NCBI RefSeq assembly: GCF_014649855.1
Contig: NZ_BMTV01000017.1
Location: 129,603-180,487, forward strand
Length of the DNA: 50,885 nt
DNA from: Streptomyces roseolus
Lineage (GTDB): Bacteria > Actinomycetota > Actinomycetes > Streptomycetales > Streptomycetaceae
Direction: 5' to 3'
Part shown: piece by piece, positions 41,189-48,945 of the stretch
How positions within the stretch are numbered: the first letter of the stretch is position 1
Layout: each line of letters begins with the position of its first letter
Notes under the pieces: model-generated
What the model saw: the letters and a program-made list of their open reading frames with translations, nothing else
Database searches by the model: none
Told to the model about the DNA's origin: nothing
Made by a program: the position numbers and the translations under genes

Positions 41189-43399
41189 GTGGAGAACGAG
41201 ACCCACTACGCCGAGGCCGTCATCGACAACGGCACCTTCGGCACCCGTACCATCCGCTTCGAGACCGGCCGCCTGGCCCGTCAGGCCGCCGGCTCCGCCG
41301 TGGCCTACCTGGACGACGACACCATGGTGCTGTCGGCGACGTCCGCCTCGAAGCGCCCCAAGGACCAGCTCGACTTCTTCCCCCTCACGGTGGACGTCGA
41401 GGAGCGGATGTACGCGGCCGGCAAGATCCCCGGCTCCTTCTTCCGCCGTGAGGGCCGTCCCTCCGAGGACGCCATCCTCACCTGCCGTCTGATCGACCGC
41501 CCGCTGCGCCCGTCCTTCAAGAAGGGCCTGCGCAACGAGATCCAGGTCGTCGCCACGGTCATGGCGCTCAACCCCGACCACCTGTACGACGTCGTCGCGA
41601 TCAACGCCGCGTCCGCGTCCACCCAGCTGGCCGGCCTGCCCTTCTCCGGTCCGATCGGCGGCGTCCGCGTCGCGCTGATCAAGGGCCAGTGGGTCGCGTT
41701 CCCGACGCACACCGAGCTCGAGGACGCCGTCTTCGACATGGTCGTCGCCGGTCGCGTCCTGGAGGACGGCGACGTCGCGATCATGATGGTCGAGGCCGAG
41801 GCCACCGAGCAGACCATCGCCCTCGTCAAGGGCGGCGCCGAGGCGCCGACCGAGGAGATCGTCGCCGCCGGCCTGGAGGCCGCGAAGCCGTTCATCAAGG
41901 TCCTCTGCAAGGCCCAGTCGGACCTCGCCGCCAAGGCCGCCAAGCCCGAGGCCGAGTTCCCGATCTTCCTGGACTACCAGGACGACGTGTACGCCGCCCT
42001 CGAGGAGGCCGTCCGCGGCGAGCTGGCCCAGGCCCTCACCATCCCGGGCAAGCAGGACCGCGAGGCCGAGCTCGACCGCGTCAAGGAGCTCGCCGCCGAG
42101 AAGCTCCTCCCGGCCTTCGAGGGCCGCGAGAAGGAGATCTCCGCCGCCTACCGCTCCCTGACCAAGGCCCTGGTCCGCGAGCGCGTCATCAAGGACAAGG
42201 TCCGCATCGACGGCCGCGGCGTCACGGACATCCGTACGCTCGCCGCCGAGGTCGAGGCCATCCCGCGCGTGCACGGCTCCGCCCTGTTCGAGCGTGGCGA
42301 GACCCAGATCCTGGGCGTCACCACCCTCAACATGCTCCGCATGGAGCAGCAGCTGGACACCCTCTCCCCGGTGACCCGCAAGCGCTACATGCACAACTAC
42401 AACTTCCCGCCGTACTCCGTCGGCGAGACCGGCCGCGTCGGCTCCCCGAAGCGCCGCGAGATCGGCCACGGCGCGCTCGCCGAGCGCGCGATCGTGCCGG
42501 TCCTCCCGACCCGCGAGGAGTTCCCCTACGCGATCCGCCAGGTGTCCGAGGCCCTCGGCTCCAACGGTTCGACGTCCATGGGCTCGGTCTGCGCCTCCAC
42601 CATGTCGCTGCTGAACGCCGGTGTGCCGCTCAAGGCCCCCGTCGCCGGCATCGCCATGGGCCTGATCTCCCAGGAGATCAACGGCGAGACGCACTACGTC
42701 GCCCTCACCGACATCCTCGGTGCGGAGGACGCCTTCGGCGACATGGACTTCAAGGTCGCCGGTACGAAGGAGTTCGTCACCGCCCTCCAGCTCGACACCA
42801 AGCTGGACGGCATCCCGGCCTCCGTCCTGGCCGCGGCCCTCAAGCAGGCCCGCGACGCCCGCCTCCACATCCTCGACGTGATGATGGAAGCGATCGACAC
42901 CCCGGACGAGATGTCCCCCAACGCCCCGCGGATCATCACCGTCAAGATCCCCGTGGACAAGATCGGCGAGGTCATCGGCCCCAAGGGCAAGATGATCAAC
43001 CAGATCCAGGAGGACACCGGCGCCGAGATCACGATCGAGGACGACGGCACCATCTACATCGGTGCCCAGGTCGGCTCGCAGGCCGAGGCCGCCCGCGCCA
43101 CGATCAACGGCATCGCCAACCCGACCATGCCGGAGGTCGGCGAGCGCTACCTGGGCACGGTCGTCAAGACCACCACCTTCGGTGCCTTCGTCTCCCTGCT
43201 CCCGGGCAAGGACGGCCTGCTGCACATCTCGCAGATCCGCAAGCTCGCCGGCGGCAAGCGCGTGGAGAACGTCGAGGACGTGCTCGCGATCGGCTCCAAG
43301 GTCCAGGTCGAGATCGCCGAGATCGACCAGCGCGGCAAGCTCTCCCTCATCCCCGTGATCGAGGGCGAGGACGAGCAGAAGGACGACGCCTCCTCGTGA
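41189..43399 (+). CDS. pnp: Polynucleotide phosphorylase (guanosine pentaphosphate-metabolising)
   Basis: 3'-5' phosphorolytic exoribonuclease, also the main RNA 3'-polyadenylating enzyme in Streptomyces. 736 aa from GTG 41189, with aggag upstream. Two RNase PH-like halves: first 'VDVEERMYAAGKIPGSFFRR' and 'DRPLRPSFKKG', second 'RALFERGETQILGVTTL'-like sequence and 'YNFPPYSVGETGRVGSPKRR'. The KH domain has 'VIGPKGKMINQI' (~594-605) and the C-terminal S1 domain 'GTVVKTTTFGAFVSLLPGKD' (~650-670). It ends with an acidic tail. The stop overlaps the M16 protease start (GTGA). Confidence 0.98.
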   Translation: MENETHYAEAVIDNGTFGTRTIRFETGRLARQAAGSAVAYLDDDTMVLSATSASKRPKDQLDFFPLTVDVEERMYAAGKIPGSFFRREGRPSEDAILTCRLIDRPLRPSFKKGLRNEIQVVATVMALNPDHLYDVVAINAASASTQLAGLPFSGPIGGVRVALIKGQWVAFPTHTELEDAVFDMVVAGRVLEDGDVAIMMVEAEATEQTIALVKGGAEAPTEEIVAAGLEAAKPFIKVLCKAQSDLAAKAAKPEAEFPIFLDYQDDVYAALEEAVRGELAQALTIPGKQDREAELDRVKELAAEKLLPAFEGREKEISAAYRSLTKALVRERVIKDKVRIDGRGVTDIRTLAAEVEAIPRVHGSALFERGETQILGVTTLNMLRMEQQLDTLSPVTRKRYMHNYNFPPYSVGETGRVGSPKRREIGHGALAERAIVPVLPTREEFPYAIRQVSEALGSNGSTSMGSVCASTMSLLNAGVPLKAPVAGIAMGLISQEINGETHYVALTDILGAEDAFGDMDFKVAGTKEFVTALQLDTKLDGIPASVLAAALKQARDARLHILDVMMEAIDTPDEMSPNAPRIITVKIPVDKIGEVIGPKGKMINQIQEDTGAEITIEDDGTIYIGAQVGSQAEAARATINGIANPTMPEVGERYLGTVVKTTTFGAFVSLLPGKDGLLHISQIRKLAGGKRVENVEDVLAIGSKVQVEIAEIDQRGKLSLIPVIEGEDEQKDDASS

Positions 43400-44775
43400 C
43401 GTCCCGTAGTTCCGCGACGACGGCCCGCCCCTCCTCCGAGGGGCGGGCCGTCGCCCGTACCCAAACGCTTCTCCCGGGCAAGGACGGCATCGGCACCGTC
43501 CGCCGCACGACGCTCCCCGGCGGCCTGAGGATCGTCACCGAGACCCTTCCCTCGGTGCGCTCGGCGACCTTCGGCATCTGGGCCCACGTCGGCTCCCGCG
43601 ACGAGACGCCGGCGCTCAACGGCGCCACCCACTACCTGGAGCACCTCCTCTTCAAGGGCACCGCCAAGCGCTCCGCCCTCGACATCTCCTCCGCGATCGA
43701 CGCGGTCGGCGGCGAGATGAACGCCTTCACGGCGAAGGAGTACACCTGCTACTACGCCCGGGTCCTCGACACCGACCTGCCGCTGGCGATCGACGTCGTC
43801 TGCGACATGCTCACGGGCTCGCTCATCCTCGACTCCGACGTGGACGCCGAGCGCGGCGTGATCCTCGAGGAGATCGCGATGACCGAGGACGACCCCGGTG
43901 ACGTGGTGCACGACCTGTTCGCGCAGACGATGTTCGGCGACACCCCGCTGGGCCGCCCGGTCCTCGGCACCGTCGACACGATCAACGCGCTCTCCCGCGG
44001 CCAGATCGCCCGCTTCTACAAGAAGCACTACGACCCCACCCATCTGGTCGTCGCCGCCGCGGGCAACGTGGACCACGCCACGGTGGTCCGCCAGGTCCGC
44101 CGCGCCTTCGAGAAGGCCGGCGCCCTCACCCGCACCGACGCGGCCCCGATCGCCCCGCGCGACGGCCGGAAGACGATCCGCACGGCCGGCAAGGTCGAGC
44201 TGCTCGGCCGGAAGACCGAGCAGGCGCACGTCGTCCTCGGCATGCCCGGCCTGGCCCGCACCGACGAGCGCCGCTGGGCGCTCGGCGTGCTGAACACCGC
44301 CCTCGGCGGCGGCATGTCCTCCCGCCTCTTCCAGGAGGTCCGGGAGAAGCGCGGCCTCGCCTACAGCGTGTACTCGTACACCTCGGGCTTCGCCGACTGC
44401 GGCCTCTTCGGCGTCTACGCGGGCTGCCGCCCCGGCCAGATCCACGACGTGCTGCGGATCTGCCGGGACGAGCTCGCCGAGGTCGCCGCCGAGGGGCTCA
44501 CGGACGAGGAGATCACCCGCGCCGTCGGGCAGCTCTCCGGCTCCACCGTCCTCGGTCTGGAGGACACCGGCGCGATCATGAACCGGATCGGCAAGAGCGA
44601 GCTGTGCTGGGGCATCCAGATGTCGGTCGACGACATGCTGGCCCGGATCGCGGCCGTCACCCCGGACGAGGTCCGGGAGGTCGCCCGGGACGTGCTGACC
44701 CAGCGGCCCTCGCTCTCGGTGATAGGCCCGCTGAAGGACAAGCAGGCGGACCGCCTCCACCAGGCCGTCTCCTGA
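43396..44775 (+). CDS. M16 zinc metallopeptidase (pitrilysin family)
   Basis: A 459-aa processing-peptidase-like protein that commonly follows pnp in actinobacteria. Start GTG 43396 overlaps the pnp stop as GTGA; the next in-frame starts would remove conserved sequence. The inverted zinc motif is HYLEH (His79, Glu82, His83) in 'GATHYLEHLLFKG'. The third ligand lies in 'ERGVILEEIAMTEDD'. The second half has 'GGGMSSRLFQEVREKRGLAY', the R/Y substrate-binding motif. The first ~30 codons overlap a perfect 15-bp hairpin (43419-43452). Substrate unknown. Confidence 0.93.
   Translation: MTSRSSATTARPSSEGRAVARTQTLLPGKDGIGTVRRTTLPGGLRIVTETLPSVRSATFGIWAHVGSRDETPALNGATHYLEHLLFKGTAKRSALDISSAIDAVGGEMNAFTAKEYTCYYARVLDTDLPLAIDVVCDMLTGSLILDSDVDAERGVILEEIAMTEDDPGDVVHDLFAQTMFGDTPLGRPVLGTVDTINALSRGQIARFYKKHYDPTHLVVAAAGNVDHATVVRQVRRAFEKAGALTRTDAAPIAPRDGRKTIRTAGKVELLGRKTEQAHVVLGMPGLARTDERRWALGVLNTALGGGMSSRLFQEVREKRGLAYSVYSYTSGFADCGLFGVYAGCRPGQIHDVLRICRDELAEVAAEGLTDEEITRAVGQLSGSTVLGLEDTGAIMNRIGKSELCWGIQMSVDDMLARIAAVTPDEVREVARDVLTQRPSLSVIGPLKDKQADRLHQAVS
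43419..43452 (+). other. 15-bp hairpin inside the start of the M16 peptidase gene
   Basis: gacggcccgcccctc pairs perfectly with 43438-43452 around a ctcc loop. It looks exactly like a terminator for pnp, 20 bases past its stop, yet the overlapping peptidase frame runs through it. It may attenuate transcription into the peptidase, unless translation by coupled ribosomes keeps it open. Confidence 0.7.
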
Positions 44776-44798
44776 CCACCCCCTAAGGAAGAAGTGCG

Positions 44799-45551
44799 AT
44801 GAGCAAGCTGCGCGTGGCGGTCCTCGGCGCCAGGGGCCGTATCGGCTCCGAGGCCGTGAAGGCCGTCGAGGCCGCCGAGGACATGGAACTGGTCGCGGCC
44901 CTGGGCCGCGGCGACGAGCTGGAGACCCTCGCCGAGGCGGGCGCCCAGGTCGTCGTCGAGCTGACCACCCCCGACTCGGTCATGGCCAACCTCGAGTACT
45001 GCGTGGGTCACGGCATCCACGCAGTCGTCGGCACCACCGGCTGGACCGAGGACCGCCTCGCGCGGCTGAACGGCTGGCTCGCCGCCTCCCCGGAGACCGG
45101 CGTGCTCATCGCACCGAACTTCTCCATCGGCGCGGTCCTCACCATGAGGTTCGCCCAGCTCGCGGCCCCGTACTTCGAGTCGGTCGAGGTCGTCGAGCTG
45201 CACCACCCGAACAAGGCGGACGCGCCCTCCGGCACCGCCACCCGCACCGCCCAGCTGATCGCCAAGGCCCGCGCCGAGGCCGGTCTGGGCGCCCAGCCGG
45301 ACGCCACCGCGACCGCCCTCGACGGGGCCCGCGGCGCGGACGTGGACGGCGTGCCGGTCCACGCGGTACGGCTCCGGGGCCTGCTGGCCCACCAGGAGGT
45401 GCTGCTCGGCGGCGAGGGGGAGACGCTCACCGTCCGCCACGACTCGCTGCACCACTCCAGCTTCATGCCGGGCGTACTGCTCGGTGCCCGCCGCGTGGTG
45501 AGCACCCCGGGCCTCACGTTCGGCCTGGAGCACTTCCTGGACCTGGGCTGA
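44799..45551 (+). CDS. dapB: 4-hydroxy-tetrahydrodipicolinate reductase
   Basis: Second committed step of lysine/diaminopimelate synthesis, NAD(P)H-dependent. 250 aa; aaggaag precedes ATG 44799. The Rossmann loop is VLGARGRIG (~8-16), 'VVVELTTPDSVMANLEYC' and 'VVGTTGWTEDRL' follow, and the substrate-binding/catalytic block 'VVELHHPNKADAPSGTATR' contains the general-acid His and the catalytic Lys. It begins 23 bases after the M16 gene and is followed 5 bases later by a small membrane protein gene. Confidence 0.97.
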   Translation: MSKLRVAVLGARGRIGSEAVKAVEAAEDMELVAALGRGDELETLAEAGAQVVVELTTPDSVMANLEYCVGHGIHAVVGTTGWTEDRLARLNGWLAASPETGVLIAPNFSIGAVLTMRFAQLAAPYFESVEVVELHHPNKADAPSGTATRTAQLIAKARAEAGLGAQPDATATALDGARGADVDGVPVHAVRLRGLLAHQEVLLGGEGETLTVRHDSLHHSSFMPGVLLGARRVVSTPGLTFGLEHFLDLG

Positions 45552-45556
45552 CGGTC

Positions 45557-46009
45557 ATGGGCGGCAAGATCACGTACGTCTTCCTCGCCACCGTCCTCGT
45601 GCTGGTCTTCGGGGTGGTGGCGATGGAGGGCGTCCTGCTCCTCCTGACCGGCGAGCCGGCGGCCATGGGCATGGGCGCGGTGGCGTTCCTGCTGCCCTGC
45701 GTCGGCGGCTGGTTCCTGTGGAAGAACACCAGCTTCGCGCGCCGGGCGAACCGGCTGGCCGCGGAGCTGGAGGCCGAGGGCGGCCTGCCCGTCGACGAGC
45801 TGAAGCGCACCCAGGGCGGCCGGATCGACCGCGACTCCGCGGACGAGGTCTTCGCGCGGCGCAAGGCCGAGACCGAGGAGACCCCGGAGGACTGGCGCTG
45901 CTGGTTCCGGCTGGCGGTCGCCTATCACGACGCCCGCGACACGCCCCGGGCCCGCAAGGCGATGCAGCGGGCCATCGCCCTCCACGAGGGCCGGACGGTC
46001 AGCGCCTGA
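45557..46009 (+). CDS. Membrane protein with TPR-like C-terminus
   Basis: A 150-aa protein, starting 5 bases after dapB and so probably co-transcribed with it. Two N-terminal membrane helices ('TYVFLATVLVLVFGVVAMEG' and 'AMGMGAVAFLLPCVGGWFLW') are followed by a soluble ~90-residue helical part. The end ('WRCWFRLAVAYHDARDTPRA' then 'RKAMQRAIALHEG') looks like one TPR unit plus capping helix. Function unknown. Its last 11 bases overlap the 3' end of the opposing gene 45999-46547. Confidence 0.85.
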   Translation: MGGKITYVFLATVLVLVFGVVAMEGVLLLLTGEPAAMGMGAVAFLLPCVGGWFLWKNTSFARRANRLAAELEAEGGLPVDELKRTQGGRIDRDSADEVFARRKAETEETPEDWRCWFRLAVAYHDARDTPRARKAMQRAIALHEGRTVSA

Positions 46010-46547
46010 CGCCGTACTCGGCGTGCCAGGCCTCGACGGTGTCGGCGGCCCGGTCGAAGGCCTCGACCCGGGAGAGGAAGTCGGCGTTGTGGTCGGTGAG
46101 CAGCACCAGCTGCTCGCCGGCCGTCCGGTCGAGGAGCAGGGCCTGGCCCTGGACCGTCCGGGGGAAGTTCAGCCAGCGCACCGGCTGCTGCGCCGTGCGG
46201 ACCCCGGCCACCTTCGCCCAGGGCGTGGTGCCGGTGGTGAGGAAGCCGACGCGGCGCACGCCGGCGCGGCTCACCCAGGTGCCCATGCGCAGCAGGCGCA
46301 GCGCGGCCAGGATGATCAGCACGGCGATGCCGAAGGTGACGCCGGCCCCGCCGACGGCACCCGCGGCGGCGATGATCACCGCGGCGAGCAGCACGAACGA
46401 GGCGAGCAGCAGCGCGAGCGCCGCCGCACCGACCCGGTAGGGCCCCGGACGGTACGGACGGCGCCACTGGTCGTGGTCGTCGAACGGCAGCGCGACGGCG
46501 TCGTCGGCGTCGAAGGCACGGTCGGCCGTCAGGAAGGGCAGGGGCAC
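45999..46547 (-). CDS. PH-domain-like membrane protein
   Basis: A 182-aa protein from GTG 46547, with gaggaa upstream. It has a ~35-residue acidic then basic N-terminus, two hydrophobic helices (~40-65 and 68-85) and a bacterial PH-like domain with the strand 'WVSRAGVRRVGFLTTGTTPW'. The final helix ends 'TVEAWHAEYGVRR'. No known partner. It faces the 45557-46009 gene tail to tail and overlaps it by 11 bases. Confidence 0.85.
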   Translation of the reverse strand: MPLPFLTADRAFDADDAVALPFDDHDQWRRPYRPGPYRVGAAALALLLASFVLLAAVIIAAAGAVGGAGVTFGIAVLIILAALRLLRMGTWVSRAGVRRVGFLTTGTTPWAKVAGVRTAQQPVRWLNFPRTVQGQALLLDRTAGEQLVLLTDHNADFLSRVEAFDRAADTVEAWHAEYGVRR

Positions 46548-46601
46548 GGCGGTTCCTCACTCACAAGCACGCTCGAAGGGGCAGTGCCCGGTGAGGCTAC
46601 C

Positions 46602-46841
46602 TCAGCGGTTGTCGGAGGCTTCGGACTGCTGCTGGCGCGCGGGCGAGTCCGTGCTGTCGAGGGAGGGCATCCCGAGGAGCAGGGAGCCGACGAGCCCGGC
46701 GGCCACGGTGAGCCCCAGCAGCGCACGCCCGACGACCTGTCCGGGCCTGAGCCGCTCCCGAGGCGGTGGAGTGACGTTACTGCGGAATTCGTCGGCCTCC
46801 GCCACGAACGCGAACGGTACGGCCTCGTCCCGCCTGTACAT
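46602..46841 (-). CDS. Small membrane protein, unknown
   Basis: A 79-aa protein with RBS gaggagaggg before ATG 46841. Acidic N-terminal ~35 residues, a basic turn (RERLRPGQ), one membrane helix ('ALLGLTVAAGLVGSLLLG') and a polar, Ser/Asp/Gln-rich tail. The family is not recognised. It is divergent from thyX and precedes the PH-like gene by 54 bases on the same strand, so the two may be co-transcribed. Confidence 0.8.
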   Translation of the reverse strand: MYRRDEAVPFAFVAEADEFRSNVTPPPRERLRPGQVVGRALLGLTVAAGLVGSLLLGMPSLDSTDSPARQQQSEASDNR

Positions 46842-46999
46842 GGGTGTCCCTCTCCTCGGTGGTCGTCGTGCGCCTCACAGGTACAGACGATCGAACAGAG
46901 GGTTTGGTGCCGTTTTTCACCGAAGCAGCCCAATCTCATCCTCCAGACGGACTCGCGCTAACCTGGGCCCGCCCCACAGACGACTGGAAGGTACTCCTG

Positions 47000-47740
47000 G
47001 TGACCGACACCCCCACCGAGCCGGCGAAGATCGACCTCAGGAGCGACGTCACCGTCGAACTGGTCAAGAGCGCCGCGGCCGACTCCGACGTCCTGTGGGC
47101 GGCGCGGGTCTCCACGGCGGGGGAGCAGTCCCTCGAAGAGCTCCAGAAGGACCCGGAGCGCTCGAAGGGCCTGATCAACTATCTGATGCGGGACCGCCAC
47201 GGCAGCCCCTTCGAGCACAACTCGATGACCTTCTTCATCAGCGCCCCGATCTTCGTCTTCCGCGAGTTCATGCGGCACCGGGTGGGCTGGTCGTACAACG
47301 AGGAGTCGGGCCGCTACAGGGAGCTCCAGCCGGTCTTCTACGTCCCCGACGCCTCCCGCAAGCTCGTCCAGGAGGGCCGCCCGGGCAAGTACGTCTTCGT
47401 CGAGGGCACCCCGGAGCAGCACGAGCTGACCGGCCGCGCGATGGAGGACTCGTACCGCCGGGCGTACGAGACGTACCAGGAGATGCTCGCCGCCGGCGTC
47501 GCCCGCGAGGTGGCCCGCTCGGTCCTCCCGGTCGGCCTCTACTCCTCGATGTACGCCACCTGCAACGCCCGCTCGCTGATGCACTTCCTCGGCCTGCGCA
47601 CCCAGCACGAGCTGGCCACGGTCCCGTCCTTCCCGCAGCGGGAGATCGAGATGGTCGGCGAGAAGATGGAGGAGCACTGGGCCCGGCTGATGCCGCTGAC
47701 CCATGCGGCCTTCAACAAGAACGGCCGCGTCGCGCCGTAG
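47000..47740 (+). CDS. thyX: Flavin-dependent thymidylate synthase
   Basis: Makes dTMP from dUMP with methylenetetrahydrofolate and FADH2. 246 aa from GTG 47000 (gaagg 8 bases upstream), opening 'MTDTPTEPAKIDLRSDV'; the ORF extension upstream to 46844 is promoter region. The signature is RHRVGWSYNEESGRY (Arg92-His93-Arg94 ... Ser103), so the ThyX motif has eight residues between RHR and Ser instead of the classical seven. Other blocks are 'HGSPFEHNSMTFFISAPIFV' and the C-terminal 'LPVGLYSSMYATCNARSLMH', with the Arg that binds dUMP. A strong terminator follows. Confidence 0.96.
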   Translation: MTDTPTEPAKIDLRSDVTVELVKSAAADSDVLWAARVSTAGEQSLEELQKDPERSKGLINYLMRDRHGSPFEHNSMTFFISAPIFVFREFMRHRVGWSYNEESGRYRELQPVFYVPDASRKLVQEGRPGKYVFVEGTPEQHELTGRAMEDSYRRAYETYQEMLAAGVAREVARSVLPVGLYSSMYATCNARSLMHFLGLRTQHELATVPSFPQREIEMVGEKMEEHWARLMPLTHAAFNKNGRVAP

Positions 47741-47818
47741 GGCACAGATGTTCGCCCCCTCTTGCGAAGTGTCCGTATTGCGACGTTTCGCGAAGTTCAT
47801 CTAGGCTGATCAAACGGA

Positions 47819-47856
47819 CCCGGCACTGCTTGAACCCCCGAGCAGGCAGTGCCGGG
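47819..47856 (+). terminator. Terminator after thyX
   Basis: A perfect 11-bp stem (cccggcactgc / gcagtgccggg) with a 16-base loop, 79 bases after the thyX stop. Confidence 0.75.
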
Positions 47857-47917
47857 CTCCACTTCTCACGTCCCCCGAGGGGACACCCGGCGCTGAGCAG
47901 CGAGTAGCGTGTTACCC

Positions 47918-48817
47918 ATGGCTCCGATCTCCACTCCGCAGACCCCCTTCGGGCGGGTCCTCACCGCCATGGTCACGCCCTTCACGGCGGACGGCGCTCT
48001 CGACCTCGACGGCGCCCGGCGACTCGCCACCCACCTGGTGGACGCAGGCAACGACGGCCTCGTCGTCAACGGCACCACCGGCGAGTCCCCCACCACCAGC
48101 GACGCGGAGAAATCGGAGCTCGTACGCGCCGTACTGGAGGCGGTCGGAGACCGCGCCCACGTCGTCGCCGGCATCGGCACCAACGACACCCACCACTCCA
48201 TCGAGCTGGCCCGCGCCGCCGAGCGCGACGGCGCCCACGGCCTCCTCGCCGTCACGCCGTACTACAACAAGCCCCCGCAGGAGGGCCTGTACCGGCACTT
48301 CACCGCCATCGCCGACGCCACCGGCCTCCCGGTGATGCTCTACGACATCCCCGGCCGCTCCGGCGTCCCGATCGACACCGAGACGATCGTCCGGCTCGCC
48401 GAGCACCCCCGGATCGTCGCCAACAAGGACGCCAAGGGCGACCTCGGCCGCGCCAGCTGGGCCATCGCCCGCTCCGGCCTCGCCTGGTACTCCGGCGACG
48501 ACATGCTCAACCTGCCGCTCCTGTCGGTCGGCGCCGTCGGCTTCGTCTCCGTCGTCGGCCACGTCGTCACCCCCGACCTCCGCGCCCTCCTCGACGCCCA
48601 CCTCGCGGGCGACCACGAGAAGGCCACCGAGATCCACCAGAAGCTGCTCCCGGTGTACACCGGCATGTTCCGCACCCAGGGCGTCATGACCACCAAGGCC
48701 GCGCTCGCCCTCCGGGGCCTGCCCGCCGGCCCGCTGCGCCTCCCGCTCGTCGAGCTCTCCGACCAGGAGACCGAGCAGCTCAAGGTCGACCTGGCCGCGG
48801 GCGGGGTAGACCTCTGA
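47918..48817 (+). CDS. dapA: 4-hydroxy-tetrahydrodipicolinate synthase
   Basis: Condenses pyruvate with aspartate semialdehyde at the entry to lysine synthesis. 299 aa from ATG 47918; the in-frame GTG 47909 is rejected because it would add a rare TTA codon. It is a TIM barrel with the Schiff-base Lys170 (IVANKDAKGD), Tyr142 (LYDIPGRSG), the Thr pair in NGTTGE (residues 51-56), and 'AVTPYYNKPPQEG'. The RBS is weak. Together with dapB and thyX it forms the metabolic part of this segment. Confidence 0.96.
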   Translation: MAPISTPQTPFGRVLTAMVTPFTADGALDLDGARRLATHLVDAGNDGLVVNGTTGESPTTSDAEKSELVRAVLEAVGDRAHVVAGIGTNDTHHSIELARAAERDGAHGLLAVTPYYNKPPQEGLYRHFTAIADATGLPVMLYDIPGRSGVPIDTETIVRLAEHPRIVANKDAKGDLGRASWAIARSGLAWYSGDDMLNLPLLSVGAVGFVSVVGHVVTPDLRALLDAHLAGDHEKATEIHQKLLPVYTGMFRTQGVMTTKAALALRGLPAGPLRLPLVELSDQETEQLKVDLAAGGVDL

Positions 48818-48828
48818 CATCCGACTTC

Positions 48829-48877
48829 ACAACTGAACAGTGACAACTCAAGACCGCGACAACTGAACACCGACAAC
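48829..48877. repeat. Two tandem 19-base repeats before RNase J
   Basis: acaactgaaca[gt/cc]gacaac occurs at 48829-48847 and 48859-48877, with 17 of 19 bases identical and centres 30 bases apart. It is a possible binding site for a regulator or RNA-binding protein upstream of the RNase J gene. Confidence 0.8.
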
Positions 48878-48898
48878 AGCAAGTGCACGATTGTCATG

Positions 48899-48927
48899 CG
48901 CGCCACGTGCCGACGGTACGTGGCGCG
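48899..48927 (+). other. Hairpin in the RNase J leader
   Basis: A perfect 10-bp stem (cgcgccacgt / acgtggcgcg) with a 9-base loop, directly before the ribosome-binding site ggtgaggag. It could be the dapA terminator or a structured 5' UTR element that controls RNase J synthesis. Confidence 0.7.
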
Positions 48928-48945
48928 TGTGGTGAGGAGAGTCTT

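Noticed and set aside
40538..43225. 895-codon minus-strand ORF opposite pnp
   Set aside because: Antisense of the strongly conserved rpsO-pnp pair; low-complexity Gly/Asp/Leu sequence typical of shadows.
46009..46560. Plus-strand ORF across the PH-like gene
   Set aside because: Antisense shadow; the minus-strand frame has RBS, membrane helices and a domain-like core.
46844..46999. N-terminal extension of ThyX
   Set aside because: Extension is unlike ThyX; GTG 47000 has a proper RBS and the expected 'MTDTP' opening. The stretch is promoter region.
47909..47917. GTG 47909 as dapA start
   Set aside because: Would place a TTA codon, very rare in Streptomyces and dependent on bldA, in a housekeeping gene; ATG 47918 fits the family.
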